A stretch of DNA of 64,000 nt, taken from assembly GCF_019216885.1 (NCBI RefSeq), contig NZ_JAAQRC020000001.1, forward strand, positions 2,232,001-2,296,000, read 5' to 3'. The notes beneath the pieces are model-generated. The model was not told the DNA's origin. It searched no databases and saw nothing but the letters and a program-made list of their open reading frames with translations. Of the stretch, positions 8,191 to 16,202 are shown piece after piece; positions within the stretch are counted from its first letter, which is position 1, and each line of letters opens with the position of its first letter. The translations under genes and the position numbers were made by a program. The stretch is from Methylobacterium sp. SyP6R. Its GTDB lineage: Bacteria; Pseudomonadota; Alphaproteobacteria; Rhizobiales; Beijerinckiaceae.

Positions 8191-8238
8191 TTGACACTCC
8201 ATTCGCGGCATGCTGTTTCGCTATGCGATACGCGCATA
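8191..8238 (+). promoter_or_regulatory. candidate promoter and operator of the liv-type operon
   Basis: TTGACA at 8191-8196 is a consensus -35 element; a weak TGTTTC lies 17 bases on. Just downstream is a perfect dyad TATGCG (8222-8227) / CGCATA (8233-8238), spacer 5, placed where a repressor or activator could act. livG starts at 8275. Confidence 0.38.
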
Positions 8239-8274
8239 AGCGCGAGTGAGGAAACGCAGGGGTGACGCGCCGAC

Positions 8275-9081
8275 ATGGCTCAACCGACCACCCACGCCGA
8301 GGGACGCGCCCGAGCGGGTGCCGAGGGCCGGGACATCGTCCTGTCCACCGAGGGACTGACCAAGGAGTTCAAGGGCTTTCGCGCCGTGAACGGCGTGACG
8401 CTCGAGGTGCAGCGCGGCACGATCCACGCGCTGATCGGCCCGAACGGCGCCGGAAAGACCACCTGCTTCAACCTGCTGACGAAGTTCCTGGTGCCGTCGG
8501 CGGGCTCGATCCGCTATAACGGCCGCGACATCACCGGCATGAAGCCGGCGGACGTGGCCCGGCTCGGCCTGGTCCGCTCGTTCCAGATCTCGGCGGTCTT
8601 CCCGCACCTGACCGTCAAGGAGAATGTCCGCATCGCCCTGCAGCGGCGCAAGCGCGGCGACTCGTTCGACTTCTGGCGCTCCGAGACGGTGCTGCGGGCG
8701 CTGAACCAGGAAGCCCTGGAGCTGGTCGAGGCGGTGGGCCTCAGCGAGTTCGCCGACATTCCGGCGGTGGAACTCTCCTACGGCCGCAAGCGCGCGCTCG
8801 AGATCGCCACCACCCTGGCGCTGGAGCCCGAGATGCTGCTCCTCGACGAGCCGATGGCCGGCATGGGCCACGAGGACGTCGACCGGACCGCGGCGCTGAT
8901 CCGCCGGGTCTCGGCGAACCGCACCATCCTGATGGTCGAGCACAACCTGTCGGTCGTCGCCTCGCTCTCCGACCGCATCACCGTGCTGGCGCGCGGCCAG
9001 GTGCTGGCGGAGGGCGACTACGCCACCGTGTCGAAGGATCCCCGCGTGATTGAGGCCTATATCGGAGCCGGTCATGGCTGA
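8275..9081 (+). CDS. livG: branched-chain amino-acid-type ABC transporter ATPase (LivG-like)
   Basis: This 268-residue ATPase has Walker A GPNGAGKTT near residue 59, a signature replaced by LSYGRKRALEIA, as in LivG proteins, Walker B LLLDEPMAGM and the H-loop VEHNL. The extended C-terminal end (VIEAYIG) is typical of LivG. It starts a six-gene operon, livG-livF-SBP-SBP-livH-livM, and overlaps livF by eight bases. The transported substrate may be an amino acid, amide, urea or another small organic solute; the HAAT family name does not settle this. Confidence 0.9.
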   Translation: MAQPTTHAEGRARAGAEGRDIVLSTEGLTKEFKGFRAVNGVTLEVQRGTIHALIGPNGAGKTTCFNLLTKFLVPSAGSIRYNGRDITGMKPADVARLGLVRSFQISAVFPHLTVKENVRIALQRRKRGDSFDFWRSETVLRALNQEALELVEAVGLSEFADIPAVELSYGRKRALEIATTLALEPEMLLLDEPMAGMGHEDVDRTAALIRRVSANRTILMVEHNLSVVASLSDRITVLARGQVLAEGDYATVSKDPRVIEAYIGAGHG

Positions 9082-9823
9082 GGCGGTGATGACGAAGCCG
9101 GTCCCCGCAGGCAGCGCGAGCGCCGCCCCGCTGCTGGCCGTGCAGGGGTTGGAGGGCTGGTACGGCGAGAGCCACGTGCTGCACGGCATCTCCTTCGACG
9201 TGAAGCCCGGCGAGGTGGTGACGCTGCTCGGCCGCAACGGCGCCGGCAAGACCACCACCTTGCGCGCCATCATCGGCATCTTGGCTAAGCGCAAGGGCTC
9301 GATCCGCTACGACGGCACCGAGACCATCGCCATGGCCTCGCGCAACATCGCGAAGCTGGGCTTGGGCTACGTGCCGGAGGAGCGCGGCATCTTCTCGAGC
9401 CTGTCGGTCTACGAGAACCTGATGCTGCCGCCGCGGGTGAAGCCCGGCGGGATGACGGTGGAGCAGATTTACACCCTGTTCCCGAACCTCAAGGAGCGCT
9501 CGGGCAGCCAGGGCACCAAGCTGTCGGGCGGAGAGCAGCAGATGCTCGCCATCGGCCGCATCCTGCGCACCGGCGCCAAGCTGATCCTGCTCGACGAGCC
9601 GACCGAGGGCCTGGCACCGGTCATCGTGCAGCAGATCGGCCGGACCATCGCCCGGCTGAAATCCGAGGGCTACACGATCATCCTGGTGGAGCAGAACTTC
9701 CGCTTCGCCCAGACCGTGGCCGACCGGCACTTCGTGGTCGAGCAGGGCCGGGTGATCGACATGATCCCCAACAGCGAACTCGACGCCAACATCGACAAGC
9801 TCCACACCTATCTCGGCGTGTGA
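9074..9823 (+). CDS. livF: branched-chain amino-acid-type ABC transporter ATPase (LivF-like)
   Basis: This is the 249-residue second ATPase of the HAAT-type transporter. It carries Walker A GRNGAGKTT, the QPRE-like GYVPEERGIF switch, signature LSGGEQQMLAIGRIL, Walker B LILLDEPTEGLAP and VEQNF. The ATG at 9074 overlaps the end of livG, and its own stop overlaps the next start (TGATG), so translation is coupled on both sides. LivF and LivG normally form a heterodimer on LivH/LivM. The N-terminal extension of about 15 residues before the core is slightly longer than in E. coli LivF. Confidence 0.9.
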   Translation: MAEAVMTKPVPAGSASAAPLLAVQGLEGWYGESHVLHGISFDVKPGEVVTLLGRNGAGKTTTLRAIIGILAKRKGSIRYDGTETIAMASRNIAKLGLGYVPEERGIFSSLSVYENLMLPPRVKPGGMTVEQIYTLFPNLKERSGSQGTKLSGGEQQMLAIGRILRTGAKLILLDEPTEGLAPVIVQQIGRTIARLKSEGYTIILVEQNFRFAQTVADRHFVVEQGRVIDMIPNSELDANIDKLHTYLGV

Positions 9824-11073
9824 TGCGGGCGCGGGTCCTCCTCACGGCCCTGCTGGCGGGCCTCGCTTCGAGCGTGGCGGCTGTTGCCGGCGCCCCGGTG
9901 AAGATCGGCGTGCTGAACGATCGCTCGGGCGTCTATGCCGACATCTCGGGCGAGGGCTCGGTCGTCGCCGCCCGCATGGCGGTGGAGGATTTCCGCCCGC
10001 AAGGCCACGACCTCGCGGTCGAGGTCGTGGCCGGCGACCACCAGAACAAGCCCGCCGTCGGCGCGGCGCTCGCCCGGGCCTGGTACGACCGGGAGGGGGT
10101 GGACGCGATCTTCGACGTGCCGACCTCCTCGGTGGCGCTCGCCGTCCACCAGGTCACCCGCGAGCGGAACAAGGTCTTCGTCGATTCGGGCGCCGGTACG
10201 GCCGACCTCACCGGGCCGGATTGCTCGCCCAACACCGTCCATTGGACCTTCGACACCGTGGCGCTCGCCAACGGCACCGGCGGCGCCATGGTCAAGCGCG
10301 GCGGCGACACCTGGTTCTTCGTCACCGCCGACTACGCCTTCGGCGAGGCGGTGCAGCGCGACACCACGGCGCTCATCCTGCGCAAAGGCGGCAGGGTGCT
10401 GGGCAGCGTCAAGACGCCGTTCCCGGCGGCGGATTTCGCGCCGTCCTTACGCCAGGCGCAAGGCTCGGGCGCCAAGGTGATCGGCCTCGCCAATGCCGGC
10501 GGCGACACGATCGGGGCGGTGCGCGAGGCGGCGCGGCTGAAGGTGACCGAGGGCGGCCAGGCGCTGGCCGGCCTGCTGATCTTCTCCTCCGACATCCACT
10601 CCCTCACCCCGAAGGTGGCGCAGGGGCTGGTCCTGACCGAGCCGTTCTACTGGGACCTCAACGAGGGCACGCGCGCCTTCTCGGACCGCTTCGCCCGCCG
10701 GTTCGGGGGCCGCAAGCCCACCGCCGCCCAGGCCGGGGTCTATGCCGGGGTGCTGCACTACCTCAAGGCTGTGGCGGCCCTGCGCAAGGCCGATGACGGG
10801 CGCCGGGTCGTGGCGAAGATGAAGGAGCTGCCGACCGACGATCCGCTGTTCGGCAAGGGCAGTATCCGGTCGGACGGCCGCAAGATCCACGACATGTACC
10901 TGTTCGAGGTCAAGAAGCCGTCCGAATCCAAGGGCGAGTGGGACCTCTACCGGACGCTGGCGACGATCCCCGGCGCGGAGGCCTTCCGGCCCCTCGACCA
11001 GGGCGGCTGCCCGCTCGTCACCAAGGCCGCGCAGGCCGGGACGGCGGCGCCGAACGAGGGCGCGCGGCCCTGA
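9823..11073 (+). CDS. HAAT-type periplasmic substrate-binding protein, copy 1
   Basis: This 416-residue periplasmic binding protein has a signal peptide (residues 1 to about 24) and the type I fold pattern APVKIGVLNDRSGVYADISG. It delivers the solute to the LivHM channel encoded downstream. The ATG at 9823 overlaps the livF stop by one base; a GTG just before it is less likely. It is strikingly similar along its whole length to the next gene, so the pair arose by tandem duplication. It differs at its C-terminal tail (QAGTAAPNEGARP) and in scattered substitutions. Both copies look intact. A different or overlapping ligand range is likely but not demonstrable. Confidence 0.9.
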   Translation: MRARVLLTALLAGLASSVAAVAGAPVKIGVLNDRSGVYADISGEGSVVAARMAVEDFRPQGHDLAVEVVAGDHQNKPAVGAALARAWYDREGVDAIFDVPTSSVALAVHQVTRERNKVFVDSGAGTADLTGPDCSPNTVHWTFDTVALANGTGGAMVKRGGDTWFFVTADYAFGEAVQRDTTALILRKGGRVLGSVKTPFPAADFAPSLRQAQGSGAKVIGLANAGGDTIGAVREAARLKVTEGGQALAGLLIFSSDIHSLTPKVAQGLVLTEPFYWDLNEGTRAFSDRFARRFGGRKPTAAQAGVYAGVLHYLKAVAALRKADDGRRVVAKMKELPTDDPLFGKGSIRSDGRKIHDMYLFEVKKPSESKGEWDLYRTLATIPGAEAFRPLDQGGCPLVTKAAQAGTAAPNEGARP

Positions 11074-11104
11074 ACGAGGGCCGGGACGTCCTGCAATGAC
11101 GAGA

Positions 11105-11125
11105 GGCGGGCATCATAGGCCCGCC
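11105..11125. terminator. small hairpin between the two binding-protein genes
   Basis: A perfect 7-bp stem, GGCGGGC (11105-11111) and GCCCGCC (11119-11125), with a 7-base loop lies 31 bases after the first binding-protein gene. It may attenuate readthrough or protect the mRNA 3' end. Confidence 0.35.
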
Positions 11126-11181
11126 CGGATTTCGAGATGAATGCCGCCGCGTGCGGGCGGCGCCACCAGGGAGGATAGTCG

Positions 11182-12387
11182 ATGCTGAAACGGTTGTTGC
11201 TCGCCAGCGCGCTCTGCGCCGTTGCCGCCGGCCAGGCGCTCGCGCAGACCCCGGTCAAGATCGGCGTGCTGAACGACCGCTCGGGCGTCTATGCCGACAT
11301 CTCGGGCGAGGGCTCGGTCGCCGCCGCCCGGATGGCGGTGGAGGACTTCAAGGCCGCCGAGAAGGGCCTGAAGGTCGAGATCGTCGCCGCCGACCACCAG
11401 AACAAGCCGGATGTCGGCGCCTCGATCGCCCGGCAATGGTACGACCGCGACGGCGTCGACGCGATCTTCGACGTGCCGACCTCCTCGGTGGCGCTCGCCA
11501 TCAACCAGGTCACCCGCGAGAAGAACAAGGCCTTCATCAATTCGGGCGCCGGCACCGCGGATCTCACCGGTCCGCAATGCTCGCCGAACACCGTGCACTG
11601 GACCTACGACACGGTGGCGCTCGCCAACGGCACCGGCGGCGCCATGGTCAAGCGCGGCGGCACCACCTGGTTCTTCCTCACCGCCGATTACGCCTTCGGC
11701 CAGGCGCTGCAGCGCGACACCACCGAGGTGGTGACCAAGAACGGCGGCAAGGTGGTCGGCGCGGTCAAGACGCCGTTCCCGACCGCCGACTTCTCGTCCT
11801 TCCTGCTCCAGGCCCAAGGGTCCGGCGCCAAGGTGATCGGGCTGGCGAACGCCGGCGGCGACACCATCAACGCCATCAAGCAGGCGGCGGAGTTCGGCAT
11901 CACCGAGGGCGGCCAGGCCATCGCCGGCCTGCTGATCTTCTCGTCCGACATCCATGCGCTCACCCCGAAGGTGGCGCAGGGGCTGGTGCTGACCGAGCCG
12001 TTCTACTGGGACCTCAACGACGGCACCCGCGCCTTCTCCGACCGCTTCGCCAAGCAGGCCGGCGGCAAGAAGCCCACCGCCGTGCAGGCCGGCGTCTATG
12101 CCAGCGTGCTGCACTACCTGAAGGCGGTCGAGGCGCTGAAGTCGGCCTCGGACGGCGGAAAGGTCGTCGCCAAGATGAAGGAGATCCCGACCGACGATCC
12201 GCTCTTCGGCAAGGGCAACATCCGCCCCGACGGCCGCACGATCCACGACATGTACCTGTTCGAGGTCAAGAAGCCGGCCGAGTCGAAGGGTCCGTGGGAC
12301 CTCTACAAGACCCTGGCGACGATCCCCGGCAACGAGGCGTTCCGCCCGCTCAACCAGGGCAATTGCCCGCTGGTGAACAAGAGCTGA
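11182..12387 (+). CDS. HAAT-type periplasmic substrate-binding protein, copy 2
   Basis: This 401-residue paralogue of the preceding protein has a signal peptide ending near ALAQ (residues 1 to about 22), then the same VKIGVLNDRSGVYADISG opening and two-lobed type I fold. A ribosome site GGGAGGA (11170-11176) precedes ATG 11182, so this copy has its own translation start rather than being coupled. Its stop codon (TGA 12385-12387) is fused to the first arm of a 15-bp hairpin repeat, so the repeat both ends the frame and forms the first structure after it. Confidence 0.92.
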   Translation: MLKRLLLASALCAVAAGQALAQTPVKIGVLNDRSGVYADISGEGSVAAARMAVEDFKAAEKGLKVEIVAADHQNKPDVGASIARQWYDRDGVDAIFDVPTSSVALAINQVTREKNKAFINSGAGTADLTGPQCSPNTVHWTYDTVALANGTGGAMVKRGGTTWFFLTADYAFGQALQRDTTEVVTKNGGKVVGAVKTPFPTADFSSFLLQAQGSGAKVIGLANAGGDTINAIKQAAEFGITEGGQAIAGLLIFSSDIHALTPKVAQGLVLTEPFYWDLNDGTRAFSDRFAKQAGGKKPTAVQAGVYASVLHYLKAVEALKSASDGGKVVAKMKEIPTDDPLFGKGNIRPDGRTIHDMYLFEVKKPAESKGPWDLYKTLATIPGNEAFRPLNQGNCPLVNKS

Positions 12388-12490
12388 TACGCTATCCGGA
12401 AGATCCCTTCCGGATAGCGTATGACCAGCCCGCGCGGCACTTGAGCGAAGCCGACTTCCGCATCGCGAAGCGATCGATCGGAAGTCGTAC
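12387..12490 (-). repeat. repeat family A, copy 1 (reverse orientation)
   Basis: This is one of three copies of an approximately 105-bp palindromic element (others 14616-14720 and 17567-17673). A perfect 15-bp hairpin, arms 12387-12401 and 12408-12422 with a 6-base loop, forms one end. A second weaker dyad, CGACTTCCG (12452-12460) / CGGAAGTCG (12479-12487), forms the other. The shared middle contains CAGCCCGCGCGGC and the GCGAAGC motif. The two ends are inverted repeats of each other (TCATACGAAATCCG type). This copy lies between the binding-protein gene and livH. Confidence 0.85.
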
Positions 12491-12501
12491 GACGCTCCTT
12501 T

Positions 12502-12528
12502 CCGGCGGCGCTCGACGAGCGCCGCCGG
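12502..12528. terminator. second strong hairpin between SBP2 and livH
   Basis: A perfect 12-bp stem, CCGGCGGCGCTC (12502-12513) and GAGCGCCGCCGG (12517-12528), with a 3-base loop follows the family A repeat. Together these two hairpins would stop part of the transcription entering livH-livM, or stabilise the upstream mRNA. Either would give more binding protein than channel. Confidence 0.5.
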
Positions 12529-12572
12529 CCCATCCGAATCAGGCCCGGTCCCCACGCGAGTCGCCAGACCCC

Positions 12573-13460
12573 ATGCCAACGATCCTCGGCGTCCCCATGC
12601 AGGCGCTCTTCGGCCAGCTCCTGCTCGGCCTCATCAACGGCTCGTTCTACGCCATCCTGTCGCTCGGGCTGGCGATCATCTTCGGCCTGTTGAACATCAT
12701 CAACTTCACCCACGGCGCGCAGTACATGATGGGCGCCTTCGTCGCCTGGATGCTGCTGAACTATGCCGGCCTCGGCTACTGGTGGGCGCTGCTGCTCGCG
12801 CCGATCATCGTCGGCCTGTTCGGGGTGATCCTGGAGCGGCTGCTGATCTCGCGGCTCTACAAGCTCGATCACCTCTACGGCCTGCTCCTCACCTTCGGCC
12901 TGGCGCTGATCATCCAGGGCCTGTTCCGCAACGAGTACGGCGTGTCGGGCCTGCCCTACGCGATCCCCTCGGAGCTCTCGGGCGGCCAGCGCCTGCCCTT
13001 CATGTTCCTGCCGAACTACCGCGGCTGGGTCGTCGTCGCCTCGCTCGTCGTCTGCATCGCAACCTGGCTCGTCATCGAGAAGACCAAGCTCGGCGCCTAC
13101 CTGCGCGCGGCCACCGAGAACCCGACCCTGGTCCAGGCCTTCGGCGTCAACGTGCCCCTGCTGCTGACGCTGACCTACGGCTTCGGCGTGGCGCTCGCCG
13201 CCTTCGCGGGCGTTCTCGCCGCACCGGTCTATTCGGTGAACCCGAACATGGGCGCCGACATCATCATCGTGGTCTTCGCGGTCGTGGTGATCGGCGGCAT
13301 GGGGTCGATCCTCGGCTCGATCATCACCGGCTTCAGCCTCGGGCTGGTCGAGGGCCTGACCAAGGTGTTCTACCCGGAAGCCTCCTCGACCGTGATCTTC
13401 GTCATCATGGTGCTGGTGCTGCTGGTGAAGCCCGCCGGCCTGTTCGGCCGCACCGCCTGA
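12573..13460 (+). CDS. livH: branched-chain amino-acid-type ABC transporter permease (LivH-like)
   Basis: This 295-residue permease has about eight hydrophobic helices and the LivH signature (GLINGSFYAILSLGLAIIFG near the N-terminus, LNIINFTHG, and the conserved VVIGGMGSILGS near 240). It pairs with LivM, whose gene starts 27 bases downstream. The ATG at 12573 is chosen because the hydrophobic profile begins there; the frame is open further upstream but that part is repeat sequence. Separation from the binding-protein gene by 185 bases containing two strong hairpins is unusual within one operon. Confidence 0.9.
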   Translation: MPTILGVPMQALFGQLLLGLINGSFYAILSLGLAIIFGLLNIINFTHGAQYMMGAFVAWMLLNYAGLGYWWALLLAPIIVGLFGVILERLLISRLYKLDHLYGLLLTFGLALIIQGLFRNEYGVSGLPYAIPSELSGGQRLPFMFLPNYRGWVVVASLVVCIATWLVIEKTKLGAYLRAATENPTLVQAFGVNVPLLLTLTYGFGVALAAFAGVLAAPVYSVNPNMGADIIIVVFAVVVIGGMGSILGSIITGFSLGLVEGLTKVFYPEASSTVIFVIMVLVLLVKPAGLFGRTA

Positions 13461-13487
13461 CCCGCCTCGCCTGAAGGATCCCCCACG

Positions 13488-14477
13488 ATGTCCTCCGCCG
13501 CGGCGTCCACCGACGCCTCCCCGATCGCCACCGCCCTGCCCGAGGGCCGGGACGCCAAGGCGTTCCATCGCCTCGTCTTCGTCGTCATCGCGGTCCTGCT
13601 CGCGGTGCTGCCCTTCATCCTGTATCCCGTCTTCCTGATGAAGGTGCTGTGCTTCGCGCTGTTCGCGCTGGCCTTCAACCTGCTGCTCGGCTACGGCGGC
13701 CTTTTGTCCTTCGGCCACGCCGCCTATTTCGGCATGGCGAGCTACGTCACCGCCTACACCGCGAAGAACTGGGGCCTGACGCCGGAACTCGCGATCCTCG
13801 GCGGCACCCTGATGGCGGCGCTTCTCGGCCTCGTCTTCGGCGCGCTCGCCATCCGGCGCCAAGGCATCTACTTCTCGATGATCACCCTGGCGCTCGCCCA
13901 GATGGTGTTCTTCTTCTCGCTGCAGGCGAAGTTCACCGGCGGCGAGGACGGCATCCAGGCGGTGCCGCGCGGCAACCTGTTCGGAATCATCAGCCTCGCC
14001 GACGACCGGGCGCTCTACGGCCTCGTCGCGGTGATCTTCTTCCTCGGCCTCCTGCTGATCTACCGCATCATCCACTCGCCCTTCGGCCAGGTGCTGAAGG
14101 CGATCCGCGACAACGAGCCCCGGGCGATCTCGCTCGGCTACCGGGCCAACCAGTACAAGCTCGCGGTCTTCGTGCTCTCGACGACGCTGGCGGGGCTGGC
14201 CGGCTCGACCAAGGCGATCGTGTTCCAGCTCGCCTCGCTCACCGACGTGCACTGGTCGATGTCGGGCGAGGTGGTACTGATGACGCTGGTCGGCGGCATG
14301 GGCACCGTCTTCGGCCCGATCCTCGGCTCCTTCGTCATCATCGCGATGGAGAACTACCTGGCGCAGTTCGGCGCCTGGGTGACGATCATCCAGGGCGTGG
14401 TGTTCGTGGTCTGCGTGCTGGTGTTCCGCGAGGGCATTCTGGGACTCGTGGCGCGGACGTTGAAGCGGCCGCTCTGA
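13488..14477 (+). CDS. livM: branched-chain amino-acid-type ABC transporter permease (LivM-like)
   Basis: This 329-residue permease is the partner of LivH. An N-terminal hydrophilic stretch of about 25 residues precedes roughly nine helices. Typical LivM blocks are visible: FALAFNLLLGYGGLLSFGHAAYFG, the IRRQGIYFSMITLALAQ segment, the cytoplasmic loop AIRDNEPRAISLGY that contacts the ATPases, and LVGGMGTVFGPILG near the end. It is the last gene of the operon; a terminator-like hairpin follows at 14502-14533. Confidence 0.91.
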   Translation: MSSAAASTDASPIATALPEGRDAKAFHRLVFVVIAVLLAVLPFILYPVFLMKVLCFALFALAFNLLLGYGGLLSFGHAAYFGMASYVTAYTAKNWGLTPELAILGGTLMAALLGLVFGALAIRRQGIYFSMITLALAQMVFFFSLQAKFTGGEDGIQAVPRGNLFGIISLADDRALYGLVAVIFFLGLLLIYRIIHSPFGQVLKAIRDNEPRAISLGYRANQYKLAVFVLSTTLAGLAGSTKAIVFQLASLTDVHWSMSGEVVLMTLVGGMGTVFGPILGSFVIIAMENYLAQFGAWVTIIQGVVFVVCVLVFREGILGLVARTLKRPL

Positions 14478-14501
14478 GGCGGAGCGGGTTCGCGAAGAAA
14501 A

Positions 14502-14533
14502 CGGCGCCGGTCTCGCACGAGGGCGGCGCCGTC
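14502..14533. terminator. terminator of the liv-type operon
   Basis: A perfect 9-bp stem, ACGGCGCCG (14502-14510) and CGGCGCCGT (14525-14533), stands 24 bases after livM and is followed by CTCCGTTT. The A-rich stretch before it and the pyrimidine-rich stretch after it fit a bidirectional intrinsic terminator. Confidence 0.6.
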
Positions 14534-14598
14534 TCCGTTTCGATCTCTACCGGCCTCCAAAGGGGCGCGGAAGGAACCTTTCTTCCATCCCGCTCAGA

Positions 14599-14615
14599 AC
14601 CTCATCCTGAGGTGT
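14599..14615 (+). repeat. repeat family B, detached left arm
   Basis: ACCTCATCCTGAGGTGT is the 17-base left arm of family B (compare the complete unit at 60442-60572). The rest of the unit resumes at 16200, so everything from 14616 to 16199 is inserted material. Joining the two edges gives GAGGTGT|TAGCCGATC, exactly the sequence at the same point in the intact unit. Confidence 0.85.
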
Positions 14616-14720
14616 CATACGATTTCCGACTGATCGCTTCGCGATGCGGAAATCGGCTTCGCTCACGCGCCGCGCGGGCTGGTGATACGAAATCCGGAAG
14701 TGTTCTTCCGGATTTCGTAT
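14616..14720 (+). repeat. repeat family A, copy 2
   Basis: This copy starts with CATACGATTTCCG and ends with a perfect 15-bp hairpin, arms 14685-14699 and 14706-14720. The shared core CGCCGCGCGGGCTGGTGATACG matches copy 3 at 17567 almost base for base. It lies directly after the family B left arm and directly before the IS110 left region, so it is either an earlier insertion into family B or part of the inserted unit. Confidence 0.85.
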
Positions 14721-14960
14721 CAGTTCGTCACCGGCTTCGCGGTCCCTTGCGGATGAAACATATGGCAGAGTGGACTTGCCGTCGGCGGAGAGATCGGTTC
14801 GTCTTTGGTGTGCCAGACCCCGCGTATCAGTTGGATCCGGGCTCCTCTTCAGTCCCCTCGCTTGCGTCACGGGCCGGTCCTCGGGCCAGCCCCGGAGCGC
14901 GTCATTTAGATTTGATCTCACGGGAGCCTGCGCCGGCGGCCTGACGGCAAGGAGATCGTG
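14721..14960 (+). ncRNA. candidate IS110 bridge RNA region (left non-coding end)
   Basis: IS110-group elements carry a long non-coding left end that encodes a bridge RNA guiding recombination. The 240 bases here have no coding frame of interest and precede the transposase. Two matches to the junctions stand out. CGTATCAGTT at 14823-14832 repeats the ten bases spanning the left junction (14716-14725). AGATCGGTT at 14791-14799 could pair, with one G-U, with AGCCGATCT at 16201-16209 at the right junction. The order of these two segments differs from the left-then-right guide order known in IS621. Boundaries and guide roles are inference. Confidence 0.35.
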
Positions 14961-16199
14961 ATGAAGGTCCTCTACCCCCGCTGCGCCGCCCTCGATGTTC
15001 ACAAGGACACCGTCGTCGCAGCCATCCGTCTGGCCGAGAGCAGCGAGGTTCAGCGTGAGGTGCGTACGTTTGCCACCACCACGCCCGCTCTGCTCGACCT
15101 CTCCGCCTGGCTCGACGAGCACGCCTGCACCCATGTCGCCATGGAGGCGACCGGCATCTACTGGCGCCCGGTCTGGCAGGTCCTCGACGCCGACAGCCGC
15201 ACCCTGATCCTGGCCAATGCCGCCCATGTCAAGAACGTGCCCGGCCGCAAGACCGACGTCGCCGACGCGGTCTGGCTCTCCGACCTGCTCGCCCACGGCC
15301 TGATCCGCGCCAGCTTCGTGCCCGAGGCTCAGACCCAGGCGATGCGCGACCTGCTGCGCACCCGCAAGCAACTGGTCCGCGAGCAGGCCAGCCACGTCCA
15401 GCGCATCCAGAAGACCCTCGAGGAGGCCAACCTCAAGCTCGCCTCGGTGCTCACCGACATCATGGGCCAGTCCGGTCGCGCCGTGCTCGACGCGCTGGTC
15501 AAGGGCGAGCGCGATCCGGCTGGGCTGCAGGCGCTGGTCAGCCCGCGGGTGAAGGCGGCGCCCGAGGCGATCCGGGCCGCGCTCACGGGCCGGATCGGGG
15601 ATCACCACCGTTTCCTGCTCGGTGTGCATCTACGCCAGTACGACGGGTTGGGGCGAGCGATCGCGGAGATCGACGCGCAGGTGGAGCGCGACCTCGGCCC
15701 TTTCCGGGAAGCGGTGAAGCTGCTGGTGACGATCCCGGGCATCAGTGACCTCACCGCGCAGGTGATCCTCTCCGAGATCGGCCCCGACATGAGCCGCTTC
15801 CCGACCGCCGGCCATCTGATCTCCTGGGCCGGGCTGTGCCCGAGGAACGACGAGAGCGCGGGCAAGCGGCGCTCGACGCGGCTGCGCAAGGGCGCGCCCT
15901 GGCTCAAGACGGCCTTGGTGCAGGCCGCCTGGGCCGGAGTGCGCAAGAAGGCGAGCTACATCAGGGCGCAGTTCCAGCGCTTGCGCGGCCGGCGCGGCCC
16001 CAAGAAGGCGATCTGCGCGGTCGCCGCTTCGATGTTGACCGCGATCTATCACATGCTCAAGGCCGGCACGGCTTACGTCGATCCCGGGCCTGATCACGGC
16101 CGCAAGGCGGCCCCGACCATCCGCGCCAAGGCGCTCGTGCGGCAGATCGAGCGCCTTGGATTTGCGTGCGAAATCAAACCCGTAGAGCCAGTTTCTATT
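14721..16199 (+). mobile_element. IS110-family insertion sequence
   Basis: The element comprises the 240-base non-coding left end and the transposase gene. Its right edge is placed at 16199/16200 because the family B repeat resumes there. Its left edge is placed where the family A repeat ends (14720). No terminal inverted repeats or target duplication are visible, as expected for IS110. Family A (14616-14720) could alternatively belong to the element. Confidence 0.7.
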
Positions 16200-16202
16200 T
16201 AG
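14961..16202 (+). CDS. IS110 family transposase (DEDD recombinase)
   Basis: This 413-residue transposase has the RuvC-like DEDD domain at its N-terminus: D12 (ALDVHK), E62 (MEATGIYW), D99 and D102 (RKTDVADAVW). A coiled middle follows, then the C-terminal transposase-20 domain (LVTIPGISDLTAQVILSEIG, SWAGLCPRNDESAGKRRS), which holds the catalytic serine region. ATG 14961 has AAGGAG six bases before it. The stop codon TAG (16200-16202) is made by the first bases of the flanking family B repeat, so the frame runs through the element's right edge and ends in target DNA. The gene appears intact and could be active. Confidence 0.93.
   Translation: MKVLYPRCAALDVHKDTVVAAIRLAESSEVQREVRTFATTTPALLDLSAWLDEHACTHVAMEATGIYWRPVWQVLDADSRTLILANAAHVKNVPGRKTDVADAVWLSDLLAHGLIRASFVPEAQTQAMRDLLRTRKQLVREQASHVQRIQKTLEEANLKLASVLTDIMGQSGRAVLDALVKGERDPAGLQALVSPRVKAAPEAIRAALTGRIGDHHRFLLGVHLRQYDGLGRAIAEIDAQVERDLGPFREAVKLLVTIPGISDLTAQVILSEIGPDMSRFPTAGHLISWAGLCPRNDESAGKRRSTRLRKGAPWLKTALVQAAWAGVRKKASYIRAQFQRLRGRRGPKKAICAVAASMLTAIYHMLKAGTAYVDPGPDHGRKAAPTIRAKALVRQIERLGFACEIKPVEPVSI

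Noticed and set aside
9823..12387. One of the two duplicated binding proteins as a pseudogene
   Set aside because: Both frames are full length with signal peptides and all conserved blocks; no frameshift or internal stop.
12303..14252. A 649-codon open frame opposite livH and livM
   Set aside because: Rich in Asp, Glu, His and Gln from reverse reading of hydrophobic codons; an antisense artefact.
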